DNA from: Nitrososphaerota archaeon
GTDB lineage: Archaea > Thermoproteota > Nitrososphaeria > Nitrososphaerales > Nitrosopumilaceae
Assembly: GCA_022564515.1 (NCBI GenBank)
Contig: JADFLH010000012.1
Span: 1 to 34,465 of the forward strand
Length of the DNA stretch: 34,465 bases
Direction of reading: 5' to 3'
The notes below the pieces were generated by a model that made no database searches, was not told the origin of the DNA, and saw only the letters and a program-made list of their open reading frames with translations. Positions 23,089 to 29,931 of this stretch are shown here, one piece after another. Each line of letters starts with the position of its first letter. The stretch's first letter is position 1. The translations under genes were made by a program, and so were the position numbers.

Positions 23089-24442
23089 ATCTTTTGGAAG
23101 TTTTTTGAACTGTTTTGTTTACATTATTAATTATTGTAAATGATACACCAAAATGATTTTCTGGTGTAAAAATTGATTTGATTTCTTTTTCAGATAACTT
23201 TGCAGAAATTTTTTTATCATTTCTTAAAGCGTCAAAAAATTGAATTTCTTTGTCTTTTGCCGCAAATGCAACTCTTTGAACGTCTCTATAAGCTGAAAAT
23301 CTAGAAATGCCTTTTTTGATTAATGCTTCTAAAACGAATTCTGCAAAAATTTGCCCTTTTGTAATATAGAGATTTTTTCTAATCCGCATCTCATCAACTT
23401 GTAGATTTTCAATTATTCGAATCATTGTTTCAATCATTTCATCAAGTAAAATAGAACACATTGGAATGATGAATCTTTCATTAGCTGAATTTGATAGATC
23501 CCTTTCATGCCATAGTGGGATATTTTCAAATGATGTTCCGACAAGACTGCGCAAGAGTTTTGATAAAGAGGAAACTCTTTCACTTTTGATTGGATTTCTT
23601 TTTACAGGTACTGCACTACTACCTATCTGGCCTTTCTTGAAATGTTCTGAAACTTCACCTATTTCTGTTCTTTGCAGGTTACGAATTTCAACAGCGATTT
23701 TTTCAAGAGTTGCACCTAAAAGTGCAAGTTGAAACACATATTCGGCATAACGCTCTCTTGGAATAATCTGAGTTGTAACCTTTGCAGGATAGAGCTTGAG
23801 TCTTTTGGCAACTCTTTTTTGAACTTCAATTGCTTTTGAACCCATCAAGGAACCTGTTCCAACCACTCCAAGGGTTTTGCAAAGTAGAACTCTTTTTTTT
23901 ATCTCTTCGATTCTTTCTAGATGTTCACTTAATTCAGAAGCCCAATTTGCAAACTTTAGTCCAAAAGAAATGATGCTTGTATGTTGACCATGAGTTCGAC
24001 CAACCGCTGGAATATTTTTGTATTTTACAGCCCTTTTTGATAAAAGTATCGCAAGTTTTGCAGTCTTTGGTTGTATTATAGCTAATACATCTTTCATTTG
24101 CATTGAATTACTTGTATCTACCAAGTCGTTACTTGTCAATCCATAATGAATCCATGGTTTAGCTTCTGCTTTACATTTTTCACTTAAAGCTTCAACTAAT
24201 GCAGCAGTATCATGATCACTTTTTGCCTCAAGTTGTTTGACTCTTTTCGCAGTAATTTTTCCAGGCTTTGCAGCTTTTAGAATGTTTTTTCCAGCTATTT
24301 TTGGAATCACCCCAATCTCACTTTGTGAGATTGCAACAGCTCCTTCAATTTCTAATTGTAAATCAATCTTATTTTGTTCTTTAAAAATTGAAATCATTTC
24401 TTTTGTGCCGTATCTTCCACTATCAATAGGTAAAATTGCCAA
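23081..24442 (-). CDS. purB: Adenylosuccinate lyase
   Basis: Acts twice in purine synthesis, releasing fumarate from SAICAR and from adenylosuccinate. The fumarase/aspartase signature is GSSAVPVKRNPIKSE (about residues 276-290); the general acid/base His region VGRTHGQHTSIISF (about 147-160) and IHYGLTSNDLVDTS are present. Length 453 is typical. The start is TTG: the N-terminus AILPIDSGRYGTKEM matches archaeal PurB, and a stop codon lies two codons upstream in the same frame, ruling out a longer protein. Confidence 0.95.
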   Translation of the reverse strand: MAILPIDSGRYGTKEMISIFKEQNKIDLQLEIEGAVAISQSEIGVIPKIAGKNILKAAKPGKITAKRVKQLEAKSDHDTAALVEALSEKCKAEAKPWIHYGLTSNDLVDTSNSMQMKDVLAIIQPKTAKLAILLSKRAVKYKNIPAVGRTHGQHTSIISFGLKFANWASELSEHLERIEEIKKRVLLCKTLGVVGTGSLMGSKAIEVQKRVAKRLKLYPAKVTTQIIPRERYAEYVFQLALLGATLEKIAVEIRNLQRTEIGEVSEHFKKGQIGSSAVPVKRNPIKSERVSSLSKLLRSLVGTSFENIPLWHERDLSNSANERFIIPMCSILLDEMIETMIRIIENLQVDEMRIRKNLYITKGQIFAEFVLEALIKKGISRFSAYRDVQRVAFAAKDKEIQFFDALRNDKKISAKLSEKEIKSIFTPENHFGVSFTIINNVNKTVQKTSKRFI

Positions 24443-24445
24443 TGA

Positions 24446-24517
24446 TTACTCTTTTTTTCTTACGAAAATAAATCTACTTCTTTGCCCGCATTTTGTGCAT
24501 ATAATGCGGTCATTGTT
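24446..24517 (-). CDS. Possible zinc-ribbon mini-ORF upstream of purB
   Basis: An open frame on the minus strand encodes NNDRIICTKCGQRSRFIFVR and ends with TAA two codons before the purB start, in the same frame. The CxxC knuckle and basic tail look protein-like, but a stop codon (TAG, 24518-24520) precedes it and there is no normal start codon. It may be a leader-type ORF, a fragment of a frame-broken gene, or chance. Confidence 0.25.
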   Translation of the reverse strand, partial: NNDRIICTKCGQRSRFIFVRKKE

Positions 24518-24566
24518 CTATCAGAGTAATTCTAATTATTAAAAACAATCATTTCCAAATCTGTCC

Positions 24567-24587
24567 TTAACAGTTCGTATCAAATGT
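24567..24587 (+). repeat. Dispersed repeat TTAACAGTTCG, copy 1
   Basis: TTAACAGTTCGTATCAAAT followed by GT. The 19-nt core recurs at 25383 (identical) and 25901 (one T to C change). It lies in non-coding DNA between purB and the structured RNA candidate. Confidence 0.75.
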
Positions 24588-24763
24588 ATGAAATGTTGTT
24601 TGATTAAATCATACTTTCTTTTTTATTCCTTGAAACCATATTCCAAGCATGTTCGATTTATGGGGAATATTGAATGGTCTTATGGCTCAAATTGCTAGTA
24701 TTTTTGGATCGTAATGAAAAATCGTGAAAAATACTATTATCATTTAAACACATAACAATATAT

Positions 24764-24844
24764 ACGGAAGCTGATGCAATAGCCAAAATTTTCATTCAAG
24801 GTTTATTGGCCGAAAATAGAAATTCTAACTTCGTTGGCTTCCGT
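24764..24844 (+). ncRNA. Small structured RNA candidate
   Basis: Perfect terminal stem ACGGAAGC (24764-24771)/GCTTCCGT (24837-24844). Inside are two arms: CAATA (24777-24781)/TATTG (24804-24808) or GCCAA/TTGGC, and a hairpin CGAA.../TTCG with TAGAA/TTCTA at its core. AGCCAA (24781-24786) could instead pair with TTGGCT (24834-24839), so two exclusive folds exist. CATTTAAAC (24741-24749) is a TATA box about 20-25 nt before the stem, which independently predicts transcription from its first base. TGATG follows the 5' stem. I recognise no family. The surrounding stretch 24449-24957 has no convincing protein gene. Confidence 0.5.
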
Positions 24845-24913
24845 TAAAATTTAGCGATTTGATCATGTGGTTAACATTTGGCGTTTTTGGTTTTTCGCAT
24901 AGTATTACATTTA

Positions 24914-24935
24914 GATAAATTGGATCAAATTTATC
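24914..24935 (+). promoter_or_regulatory. Inverted repeat over the promoter of the SHOCT gene
   Basis: GATAAATT (24914-24921) and AATTTATC (24928-24935) are a perfect 8-bp inverted repeat with a 6-nt spacer. The right arm coincides with the TATA position, about 27 nt before the ATG at 24958. It could be an operator or a TATA box with chance symmetry. Confidence 0.4.
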
Positions 24936-24957
24936 AAACACCCATCTAATTATCATC

Positions 24958-25284
24958 ATGGGATTGATTCCAAACTCAGTTTTTCAATTTGATAGTTTTA
25001 CCGGATTTGTCATGGGAGAAGAATTGATTTTAATAATAATCATGTTTGCCGTTACTATCATAGCACTTGTCTCGATAATTATATGGGATGGGAGGAAAAG
25101 GAAGAAATCGAATAGTATGAAACAAAAAATTCTAGGTGAGAAGAATGAAGAAAAAGAAAACATTTCAACTCTCGAAAAACAACAAAATGAAAATCCACTA
25201 GATGTTCTCAAAGAGCGTTTGGCCAAAGGAGAAATTACAAAAAAAGAATATGGTAAGCTAAAGAAGTACTTGGAAAAAACATAA
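24958..25284 (+). CDS. Membrane-anchored SHOCT-domain protein
   Basis: A 108-residue protein with one membrane helix (ELILIIIMFAVTIIALVSII, residues 22-41), a basic linker, and a C-terminal SHOCT domain (DVLKERLAKGEITKKEYGKL, about residues 82-101), a short helical module at the ends of many membrane proteins. The stop follows an A6 run (25274-25279). Removing one A extends the protein by 34 residues with a second membrane helix (IIVGTIAIFLGAGWNYGW) to TAA at 25384-25386. So the annotated C-terminus may be a frameshift artefact or a recent truncation. Confidence 0.8.
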   Translation: MGLIPNSVFQFDSFTGFVMGEELILIIIMFAVTIIALVSIIIWDGRKRKKSNSMKQKILGEKNEEKENISTLEKQQNENPLDVLKERLAKGEITKKEYGKLKKYLEKT

Positions 25285-25382
25285 GGGAATAATTATCACA
25301 ATAATTGTTGGAACTATTGCAATATTTTTAGGTGCAGGATGGAATTACGGATGGTTTAGTTGGAAATTGATTTTAGAATTTC

Positions 25383-25401
25383 ATTAACAGTTCGTATCAA
25401 A
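25383..25401 (+). repeat. Dispersed repeat TTAACAGTTCG, copy 2
   Basis: Same 19-nt core as copy 1 with no mismatch. It overlaps the TAA that would end the frame-extended SHOCT protein, 816 bp from copy 1. Confidence 0.75.
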
Positions 25402-25436
25402 TATAATTTTGAAAAAAGGAAAGAAATGGGTTTTCA

Positions 25437-25859
25437 TTAGGTTTTTGATTTCTGTTGTATCGCTGACATCATAAATCCCATTATATTTCTGTTCAGTGAA
25501 GCGAATGATTTTGTGTTCTCATTAAATACGTTGAAGGCTTGTTTTGTTGCCTCAGAAGCATCCATTACGACCTTATTTTGATCTTCATATGCTTTGATGG
25601 CCTGCTGAGTAACTTCACGAATAGCACTTAGGGTTGCTTCTGGTACATCAACGTTAAAACCTGCTTTGGTGGCATATTCTTGTTCTAAAGAGATGGCTGA
25701 ATTTATTACGCTTTTCCATGCATCAAGATAATCTTGCTGAAGTTTTGCTGCTGTTTTTTGATATGTTGGTGTTGATTTTTCAATTTCGGTGAAAAATTTA
25801 TCAACGTTTTTTTTACATACTGAAAAGATATCTTTTGGTTGTGGTGTTGGCTTGCTCAT
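25437..25859 (-). CDS. All-helical phasin-like protein
   Basis: A 140-residue, Cys-poor, entirely helical protein with no membrane segment. Regions such as KFFTEIEKSTPTYQKTAAKL, DAWKSVINSAISLEQEYA and DASEATKQAFNVFNENTKSF have the amphipathic Ala/Gln/Asn-rich pattern of phasins, which coat polyhydroxyalkanoate granules. Ammonia-oxidising archaea carry PHA synthase genes, so a granule role is reasonable, but no PHA gene is in this window and the call rests on composition and helix pattern. Confidence 0.6.
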   Translation of the reverse strand: MSKPTPQPKDIFSVCKKNVDKFFTEIEKSTPTYQKTAAKLQQDYLDAWKSVINSAISLEQEYATKAGFNVDVPEATLSAIREVTQQAIKAYEDQNKVVMDASEATKQAFNVFNENTKSFASLNRNIMGFMMSAIQQKSKT

Positions 25860-25900
25860 ATGTATAATATATGATTCATTTTAGATAAATGGATCCCCGC

Positions 25901-25920
25901 TTAACAGTTCGCATCAAATG
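25901..25920 (+). repeat. Dispersed repeat TTAACAGTTCG, copy 3
   Basis: TTAACAGTTCGCATCAAAT plus G, one change from copies 1 and 2. A degenerate echo, TTAAGCAGTTCATAC, follows at 25921-25935. It sits between two minus-strand genes. Confidence 0.75.
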
Positions 25921-25937
25921 TTAAGCAGTTCATACTT

Positions 25938-26030
25938 TTAATCATGTTCTATTGATATGTGATGGCTCAGTTCATCTGCATTTTCAAACTGCCCTCCACA
26001 AAAAACACAGCAACATGATGAATTAGTCAT
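25938..26030 (-). CDS. 30-residue C2H2 zinc-finger microprotein
   Basis: Minus-strand frame from ATG (26028-26030) to TAA (25938-25940). It begins MTNSSCCCVFCGGQFENADE and ends ELSHHISIEHD: one classical CxxC...HxxxxxH finger and nothing else. Two other proteins in this window (29668-29862 and 29932-30300) carry similar fingers. The next 120 bp up to 26151 show no gene. Confidence 0.6.
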   Translation of the reverse strand: MTNSSCCCVFCGGQFENADELSHHISIEHD

Positions 26031-26151
26031 GGGATCTATATGTTGGGAATGGTTTGCTTAAAGAAATGGGTTATTATGAAATGCTAATCACGTTTTATCA
26101 TTGATTGTCCTAACGTTCAGTTGAGAGAGATTAGGATAAGACTAAAAGGGT

Positions 26152-26490
26152 TTAGAGTCTACTTATAACATCTATAGTGTCTATTTGGTCTTTATGATCT
26201 GCCAAATAGTACAAAATTCTATCAGAGTCTATTTCTATCCATTCTGATTCTCCTTTGTACTTTACAACATCCACAAAATAAGAACCATTAATTCCGGTTA
26301 GACGTAATAATGCTTTTTCATCTTTAAATTTTATTGGCAGTTTGATTAAATTACTTCTAAACATACTCTGACCTTGAATGTTAATCTTGTAGTCTTCTCT
26401 GTTTATCGCAGCAATTCCAAAAAAGTGATTTGGGAACATATCTAAGCGTTTTATTTTTATTGACAGAGTTGTTTTCAGTTCATAATTCAT
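26152..26490 (-). CDS. Protein of unknown function, 112 residues
   Basis: A soluble protein starting MNYELKTTLSIKIKRLDMFP, beta-rich in the first two thirds (INIQGQSMFRSNLIKLPIKF) and ending in a helix (LADHKDQIDTIDVISRL). The sequence SYFVDVVKYKGESEWIEID suggests a beta hairpin. I do not recognise the family; there is no motif or membrane segment. The start codon is a clear ATG. Confidence 0.6.
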   Translation of the reverse strand: MNYELKTTLSIKIKRLDMFPNHFFGIAAINREDYKINIQGQSMFRSNLIKLPIKFKDEKALLRLTGINGSYFVDVVKYKGESEWIEIDSDRILYYLADHKDQIDTIDVISRL

Positions 26491-26522
26491 GAATTTTCTA
26501 AATTTTGTATGAACTTAAGGTT

Positions 26523-26767
26523 TCATGATAAAACCTGAATCCTTGAAACTATATCTCTTCTTGTCAACATCTGAGCATGATATTCACATACTCGCCAAAT
26601 AGCTCTACAAACTGGTCTTTTGCGTTTTCCATAAACAAAAAAGTATTCTATTATGACTGGTGTCCTTCATAGTCGCAGTTTTGCATTGCACACAAGACCA
26701 TTTAGAATATTGTTTTGTGTTTGCATAAAGGAGTGGGTTATAATAGAATCTAGACTTGGGTTTTCAT
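26523..26767 (-). pseudogene. Zinc-ribbon protein gene broken at two homopolymers
   Basis: Dropping one A from an A4 run (plus 26761-26764) and one T from a T6 run (plus 26637-26642) yields one 80-residue frame from ATG 26767 to TGA 26523. Its parts are MKPKSRFYYNPLLYANTKQ, SKWSCVQCKTATMKDTSHN, KRKRPVCRAIWRVCEYHAQM and ending RIQVLS. CxxC followed by two spaced Cys suggests a zinc ribbon. All three frame segments read as protein-like and join exactly at the runs. This fills most of the 368-bp gap between the neighbouring genes. Confidence 0.6.
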
Positions 26768-26824
26768 TATATACTTTAATGAAATTGGCATTGAATCAAT
26801 TGTGATTTCAAGTTAAGGATATAC

Positions 26825-26839
26825 TAGGTTTAAAACCTA
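26825..26839 (+). promoter_or_regulatory. Palindrome centred on a TATA box
   Basis: TAGGTTTAAAACCTA is a perfect palindrome (7-bp arms, one central base). Its centre, TTTAAAA, lies about 27 nt before the ATG at 26859, so the palindrome contains the TATA box of the BtuF-like gene. A protein bound to it would block TBP. Confidence 0.5.
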
Positions 26840-26858
26840 AAATTATCCATTCTTAGGC

Positions 26859-27782
26859 ATGGTCACGCAAAGAATTGTTTCATTTTTGCCAAGCGCAACT
26901 GAACTATTGTATGAGCTTGGTTGCCAGAATCATCTATTTGGAGTAACACATGAATGTCTTTATCCGGAAGATGCCAAATCAAAACCCCGTGTAATAAATA
27001 CTGTAATTGACGGTTCCAACATGTCAAGCCCCGAGATTGATAAAAAAACCTGCGAGTTGTTACAAGGTGGAAAGGACATCTTTGTTCTAGAAGAGGAAAA
27101 TCTCAAAAAAGCAAATCCTGATCTCATTATTTCGCAAAACACATGTGAGGTTTGCGCAGCACACACAAACCAAATACAACGAGCTGTTCAAATCTTAGAG
27201 AAAAAGCCACAGCTTCACTCAATTGATCCCCACAATCTTGTGGAAATCTTAGATAGTGTTTTAGATGTTGCAAAGCTAGTTGGAAAAGAAAAGAAAGGAG
27301 AAAAATTGCGAGAGTCTCTTAAAAAAAGAATCAAATTTGTAAAAAACAAAAGCTATAATGCAAAACCAAAGGTTTTAGCAATTGAATGGATTAAACCGTT
27401 TTTTACATCTGGTCATTGGGTACCCGAGATGATAGAGGTTGCTGGGGGTCAAAACAAGATCAGCAAAACTGGTGAGCACTCACGCAGATTAAGTTTTGAT
27501 GAGATAAAACAAGCAGATCCTGACATGATAGTTGTGATGCCATGTGGTTTTGATACAAAAAGAACAGTATCAGAATACAACAAATATCTAAACAATGATG
27601 AATCCTGGAATTCTTTGCGTGCTGTTAAAAACAAAAATGTCTATGCTGTAAATGCAAACTCGTACTTTAGCAAGCCAAGTATCAGGACAATTACAGGTCT
27701 CGAGATTTTATCAAAGATCATTCATCCAGAAATTTTTGACGATGTACTAGTACCAAAAGATTCTTTCACCAGATTGAATTAG
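26859..27782 (+). CDS. BtuF-like cobalamin/metal-chelate binding protein
   Basis: A 307-residue periplasmic-binding-protein fold of the BtuF/FhuD class (PF01497): RIVSFLPSATELLYELGC at the N-terminus, NPDLIISQNTCEVC, VLDVAKLVGKEKKGEKLRES as the connecting helix, then VLAIEWIKPFFTSGHWVPEM and ADPDMIVVMPCGFD. There is no signal peptide, and no transporter genes are adjacent, so it may act in the cytoplasm or be a corrinoid-binding protein of another kind. Expression from a palindromic promoter suggests regulation. Confidence 0.85.
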   Translation: MVTQRIVSFLPSATELLYELGCQNHLFGVTHECLYPEDAKSKPRVINTVIDGSNMSSPEIDKKTCELLQGGKDIFVLEEENLKKANPDLIISQNTCEVCAAHTNQIQRAVQILEKKPQLHSIDPHNLVEILDSVLDVAKLVGKEKKGEKLRESLKKRIKFVKNKSYNAKPKVLAIEWIKPFFTSGHWVPEMIEVAGGQNKISKTGEHSRRLSFDEIKQADPDMIVVMPCGFDTKRTVSEYNKYLNNDESWNSLRAVKNKNVYAVNANSYFSKPSIRTITGLEILSKIIHPEIFDDVLVPKDSFTRLN

Positions 27783-27794
27783 GATATTGAAGAG

Positions 27795-27998
27795 TTACTT
27801 TTCTTCAGCTTCCTCCAATTCTTTTGTTTCTGAGGTACTTCTGTTTGGTCGAATTGGAATAAATATTACCGTCACGAGTGGTGTTCCCGTTTTACAAAGA
27901 TAATGTATAGAGGTTTGCAAAATTTGTTCAATTGGTGTAGTTTTATTTTTTTGTGAGAATTCTTCAAAAAAATTGGATAAAACTATAATTTTTGGCAT
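27795..27998 (-). CDS. Small protein of unknown function
   Basis: A 67-residue frame with a proper ATG at 27998, starting MPKIIVLSNFFEEFSQKNKT and ending in an acidic tail. Middle segment GTPLVTVIFIPIRPN looks like a beta strand. It lies 8 nt from the next minus-strand gene, so it may be the last gene of a small operon. No family recognised; a chance ORF cannot be excluded. Confidence 0.45.
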   Translation of the reverse strand: MPKIIVLSNFFEEFSQKNKTTPIEQILQTSIHYLCKTGTPLVTVIFIPIRPNRSTSETKELEEAEEK

Positions 27999-28006
27999 GA
28001 ACTGAG

Positions 28007-28426
28007 CTAGCCAAATTTGTTGATCTGAGTTAGTGCTTCTTTGATCAGAGGTAGTTCATTTTGGAGGTTTTTTGGTTCATCAAAAAGTTCAAAGTATCGC
28101 TCTTGCATGTTCTTGACAATCTTTTCAATATCTATCTGGTAACAATTCAATGCTTTTTTTATAAGTGGCACCTGAAACTGAGACTGGTTGATTAGTTTTG
28201 GATCGTTTAGACCGGCGTTAATTAGCTTCATTAACAATTGAACCTGTTCCGAATTTTTTTTCCCTTCCTCCACTACCAATGAACGAAGTGTGATCGCAGT
28301 TTCTTTTAGTTGCGGATCGGTTCCTACATTCTCTACTCTGTTCTTGTAATGATTTAATGCACGAAGAACAATTTTGTGTCCTCCACCTCTTAGGTATATT
28401 CCCCCAAGCCAAGTCGTCCCTGACAT
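28007..28426 (-). CDS. Helical protein of unknown function, 139 residues
   Basis: It begins MSGTTWLGGIYLRGGGHKIV and is otherwise helical: ALNHYKNRVENVGTDPQLKE, then VEEGKKNSEQVQLLMKLINA, and a C-terminal helix pair. No Cys, no membrane segment. An ATG at 28436 is out of frame. Same strand as its neighbours on both sides; 42 nt separate it from the membrane protein gene upstream. Family not recognised. Confidence 0.65.
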   Translation of the reverse strand: MSGTTWLGGIYLRGGGHKIVLRALNHYKNRVENVGTDPQLKETAITLRSLVVEEGKKNSEQVQLLMKLINAGLNDPKLINQSQFQVPLIKKALNCYQIDIEKIVKNMQERYFELFDEPKNLQNELPLIKEALTQINKFG

Positions 28427-28468
28427 TCAGATTCATTACAATAGTCTACAATTTAAAATAAAGAATTG

Positions 28469-28948
28469 CTACTTGTTGAGTTGACATTCTATTTTTAATG
28501 ATCTTGTAGTAGTGTAATAAACAAAAACCAACAAGCCAATGGCTCCAATTCTTAATGGGATCTCAAAAGTGGTTAAAAAGGATGTGGCAATTCCTCCTAT
28601 GCTACCAAATGTTGAGATCACTGCAAAACCTATAGGGCCACAACTACATGCCCCAGCAGCTGCTCCAATAAATGAGCCAATTACACTCCCACTCATCTTT
28701 CTTTTAGAGGCACGCATCATTCTTATTCTAAAAACATTCATGGCGATAACTAGTCCGGATAATGCAGAGACTATTATGATTAATGAAAAGGCAAACTCAT
28801 TTCCTTGCGGAATGTGTCCTATCACATATGGTTCAAGAAAAATATATTCTGAAATTATAGAAAGAGGAATCAAAAGTCCAACAAATATTGCAACTGCTAA
28901 AATTACATATTGGTAATTTGAAAACACTAGTCTGATTGCTTGTGCCAT
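28469..28948 (-). CDS. Four-helix membrane protein paired with DsbA-like gene
   Basis: A 159-residue protein with membrane segments at about residues 14-34, 50-70, 86-112 and 132-148. The third contains GAAAGACSCGPIGFAVIS, with two Cys (CSC) inside a small-residue helix, and another Cys is near the C-terminus (IECQLNK). The gene starts immediately after the stop of the DsbA-like gene (no spacer), so they are one transcriptional unit. A DsbB-like role, reoxidising the thioredoxin through the CSC pair, is an inference from position and cysteines; it shows no DsbB or VKOR family signature. Confidence 0.75.
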   Translation of the reverse strand: MAQAIRLVFSNYQYVILAVAIFVGLLIPLSIISEYIFLEPYVIGHIPQGNEFAFSLIIIVSALSGLVIAMNVFRIRMMRASKRKMSGSVIGSFIGAAAGACSCGPIGFAVISTFGSIGGIATSFLTTFEIPLRIGAIGLLVFVYYTTTRSLKIECQLNK

Positions 28949-29626
28949 CTATATCATTGAATCAATTACACTTTTAAAAACAGAGTATGGTTGTGCGCCT
29001 GATATTTTTTGTTGCCCACCATCAGCATCTATTATGAAGAAGGTTGGCGTGCCTGTTGCCCCATTTTTTCTAGCCTCGCTTATATTGTATTGAACCCGTT
29101 TAGAGTATTTTCCAGAGTCTAAGCAGCTATTAAACAACTCCATATCAAAATCCATGCTAAAAGCAAATGCCTTTAATCTCTCAGAATTTGCCCATCCATT
29201 ATCAATATGTTCTTGTGAGTTGTATAACATATCATGAAATTCCCAATACCTGCCCTGATCCTCAGCACAGTATGTAGCCTGAGCTGCAATTGGTGAATCC
29301 CTTCCCAACAATGCCATGTCAACAAAGACTAGGTTTGCCTTTCCAGTGTCAATGTAGTCTTTAACCAAGGCAGGTTTTGTGGTATGAAACCATTGATAAC
29401 ATCGCTCACATTGATAATCGCCAAATTCTACTATTGTTATAGGTGCAGATGGATTTCCTAAAATGGGTGAGCCCATTGCTGTTGAAATTGTGCCATGGGT
29501 TCTTCCCATGTCTAGGTTAACTGTTTCTGATCCAAATTGTGTTGAAGCAAAGATAGCTATAGCACCAATGACTATGGCAACCGTAATTCCAGCTACAACG
29601 ATTCCTTTCGTACTCATCAGCATCAT
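28949..29626 (-). CDS. Membrane-anchored DsbA-like thiol-disulfide oxidoreductase
   Basis: An N-terminal membrane anchor or signal segment (GIVVAGITVAIVIGAIAIFA, about residues 8-27) precedes a thioredoxin fold of the DsbA/BdbD type. The redox site is GDYQCERCYQWF (CxxC near residue 73), the inserted helical domain holds YCAEDQGRYWEFHDMLY, and GATGTPTFFIID provides the cis-proline. It should introduce or shuffle disulfides outside the membrane. ATG at 29626 is the first of three near starts. The membrane protein gene follows directly. Confidence 0.88.
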   Translation of the reverse strand: MMLMSTKGIVVAGITVAIVIGAIAIFASTQFGSETVNLDMGRTHGTISTAMGSPILGNPSAPITIVEFGDYQCERCYQWFHTTKPALVKDYIDTGKANLVFVDMALLGRDSPIAAQATYCAEDQGRYWEFHDMLYNSQEHIDNGWANSERLKAFAFSMDFDMELFNSCLDSGKYSKRVQYNISEARKNGATGTPTFFIIDADGGQQKISGAQPYSVFKSVIDSMI

Positions 29627-29667
29627 GATTTTTCAATAATTTAAAAGGCTTATTCCAAATTGTTTGG

Positions 29668-29862
29668 CTAGAATTTTTTATTTTTCCTTCTAAACAAGTT
29701 CACAAGTTTTCCTATGGCCAGATCAAGTGGGCAAGATTCGCATGAAACAGATGATGAATGTTTTTCAAAATGTTTTTCAAATTTTTCTCGAGAACCAAAA
29801 ACAGAGTCACACTTTTCACAATAAATTTTATTCACGTTTTGCTTTTTGGTAAATTCTTCCAC
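29668..29862 (-). CDS. C2H2 zinc-finger protein with second Cys pair
   Basis: A 64-residue protein with GTG start: YCEKCDSVFGSREKFEKHFE is a C2H2 finger, followed by SCESC, a second CxxC pair, and a basic C-terminus (RRKNKKF). Small stand-alone finger proteins like this are frequent in ammonia-oxidising archaea and their targets are unknown. It lies 41 nt upstream of the DsbA-like gene on the same strand. Confidence 0.7.
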   Translation of the reverse strand: MEEFTKKQNVNKIYCEKCDSVFGSREKFEKHFEKHSSSVSCESCPLDLAIGKLVNLFRRKNKKF

Positions 29863-29931
29863 GAGATGTCTTTTACAACCTGTGCTTATAAGTCCTATTC
29901 CAAATTCAGTACCAAATAATTTGTTAAAAAT

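Noticed and set aside
24649-24714. 21-residue frame MFDLWGILNGLMAQIASIFG... between repeat copy 1 and the structured RNA
   Set aside because: It looks amphipathic, but no clear TATA box or ribosome-binding site precedes it and it is too short to judge.
24567-25920. CRISPR array interpretation of the TTAACAGTTCG repeats
   Set aside because: Only three copies, spaced 816 and 518 bp apart with genes between them, and no cas genes in the window.
28218-28436. 72-residue minus-strand frame with ATG at 28436
   Set aside because: It overlaps the longer 28007-28426 gene in another frame and has no independent support.
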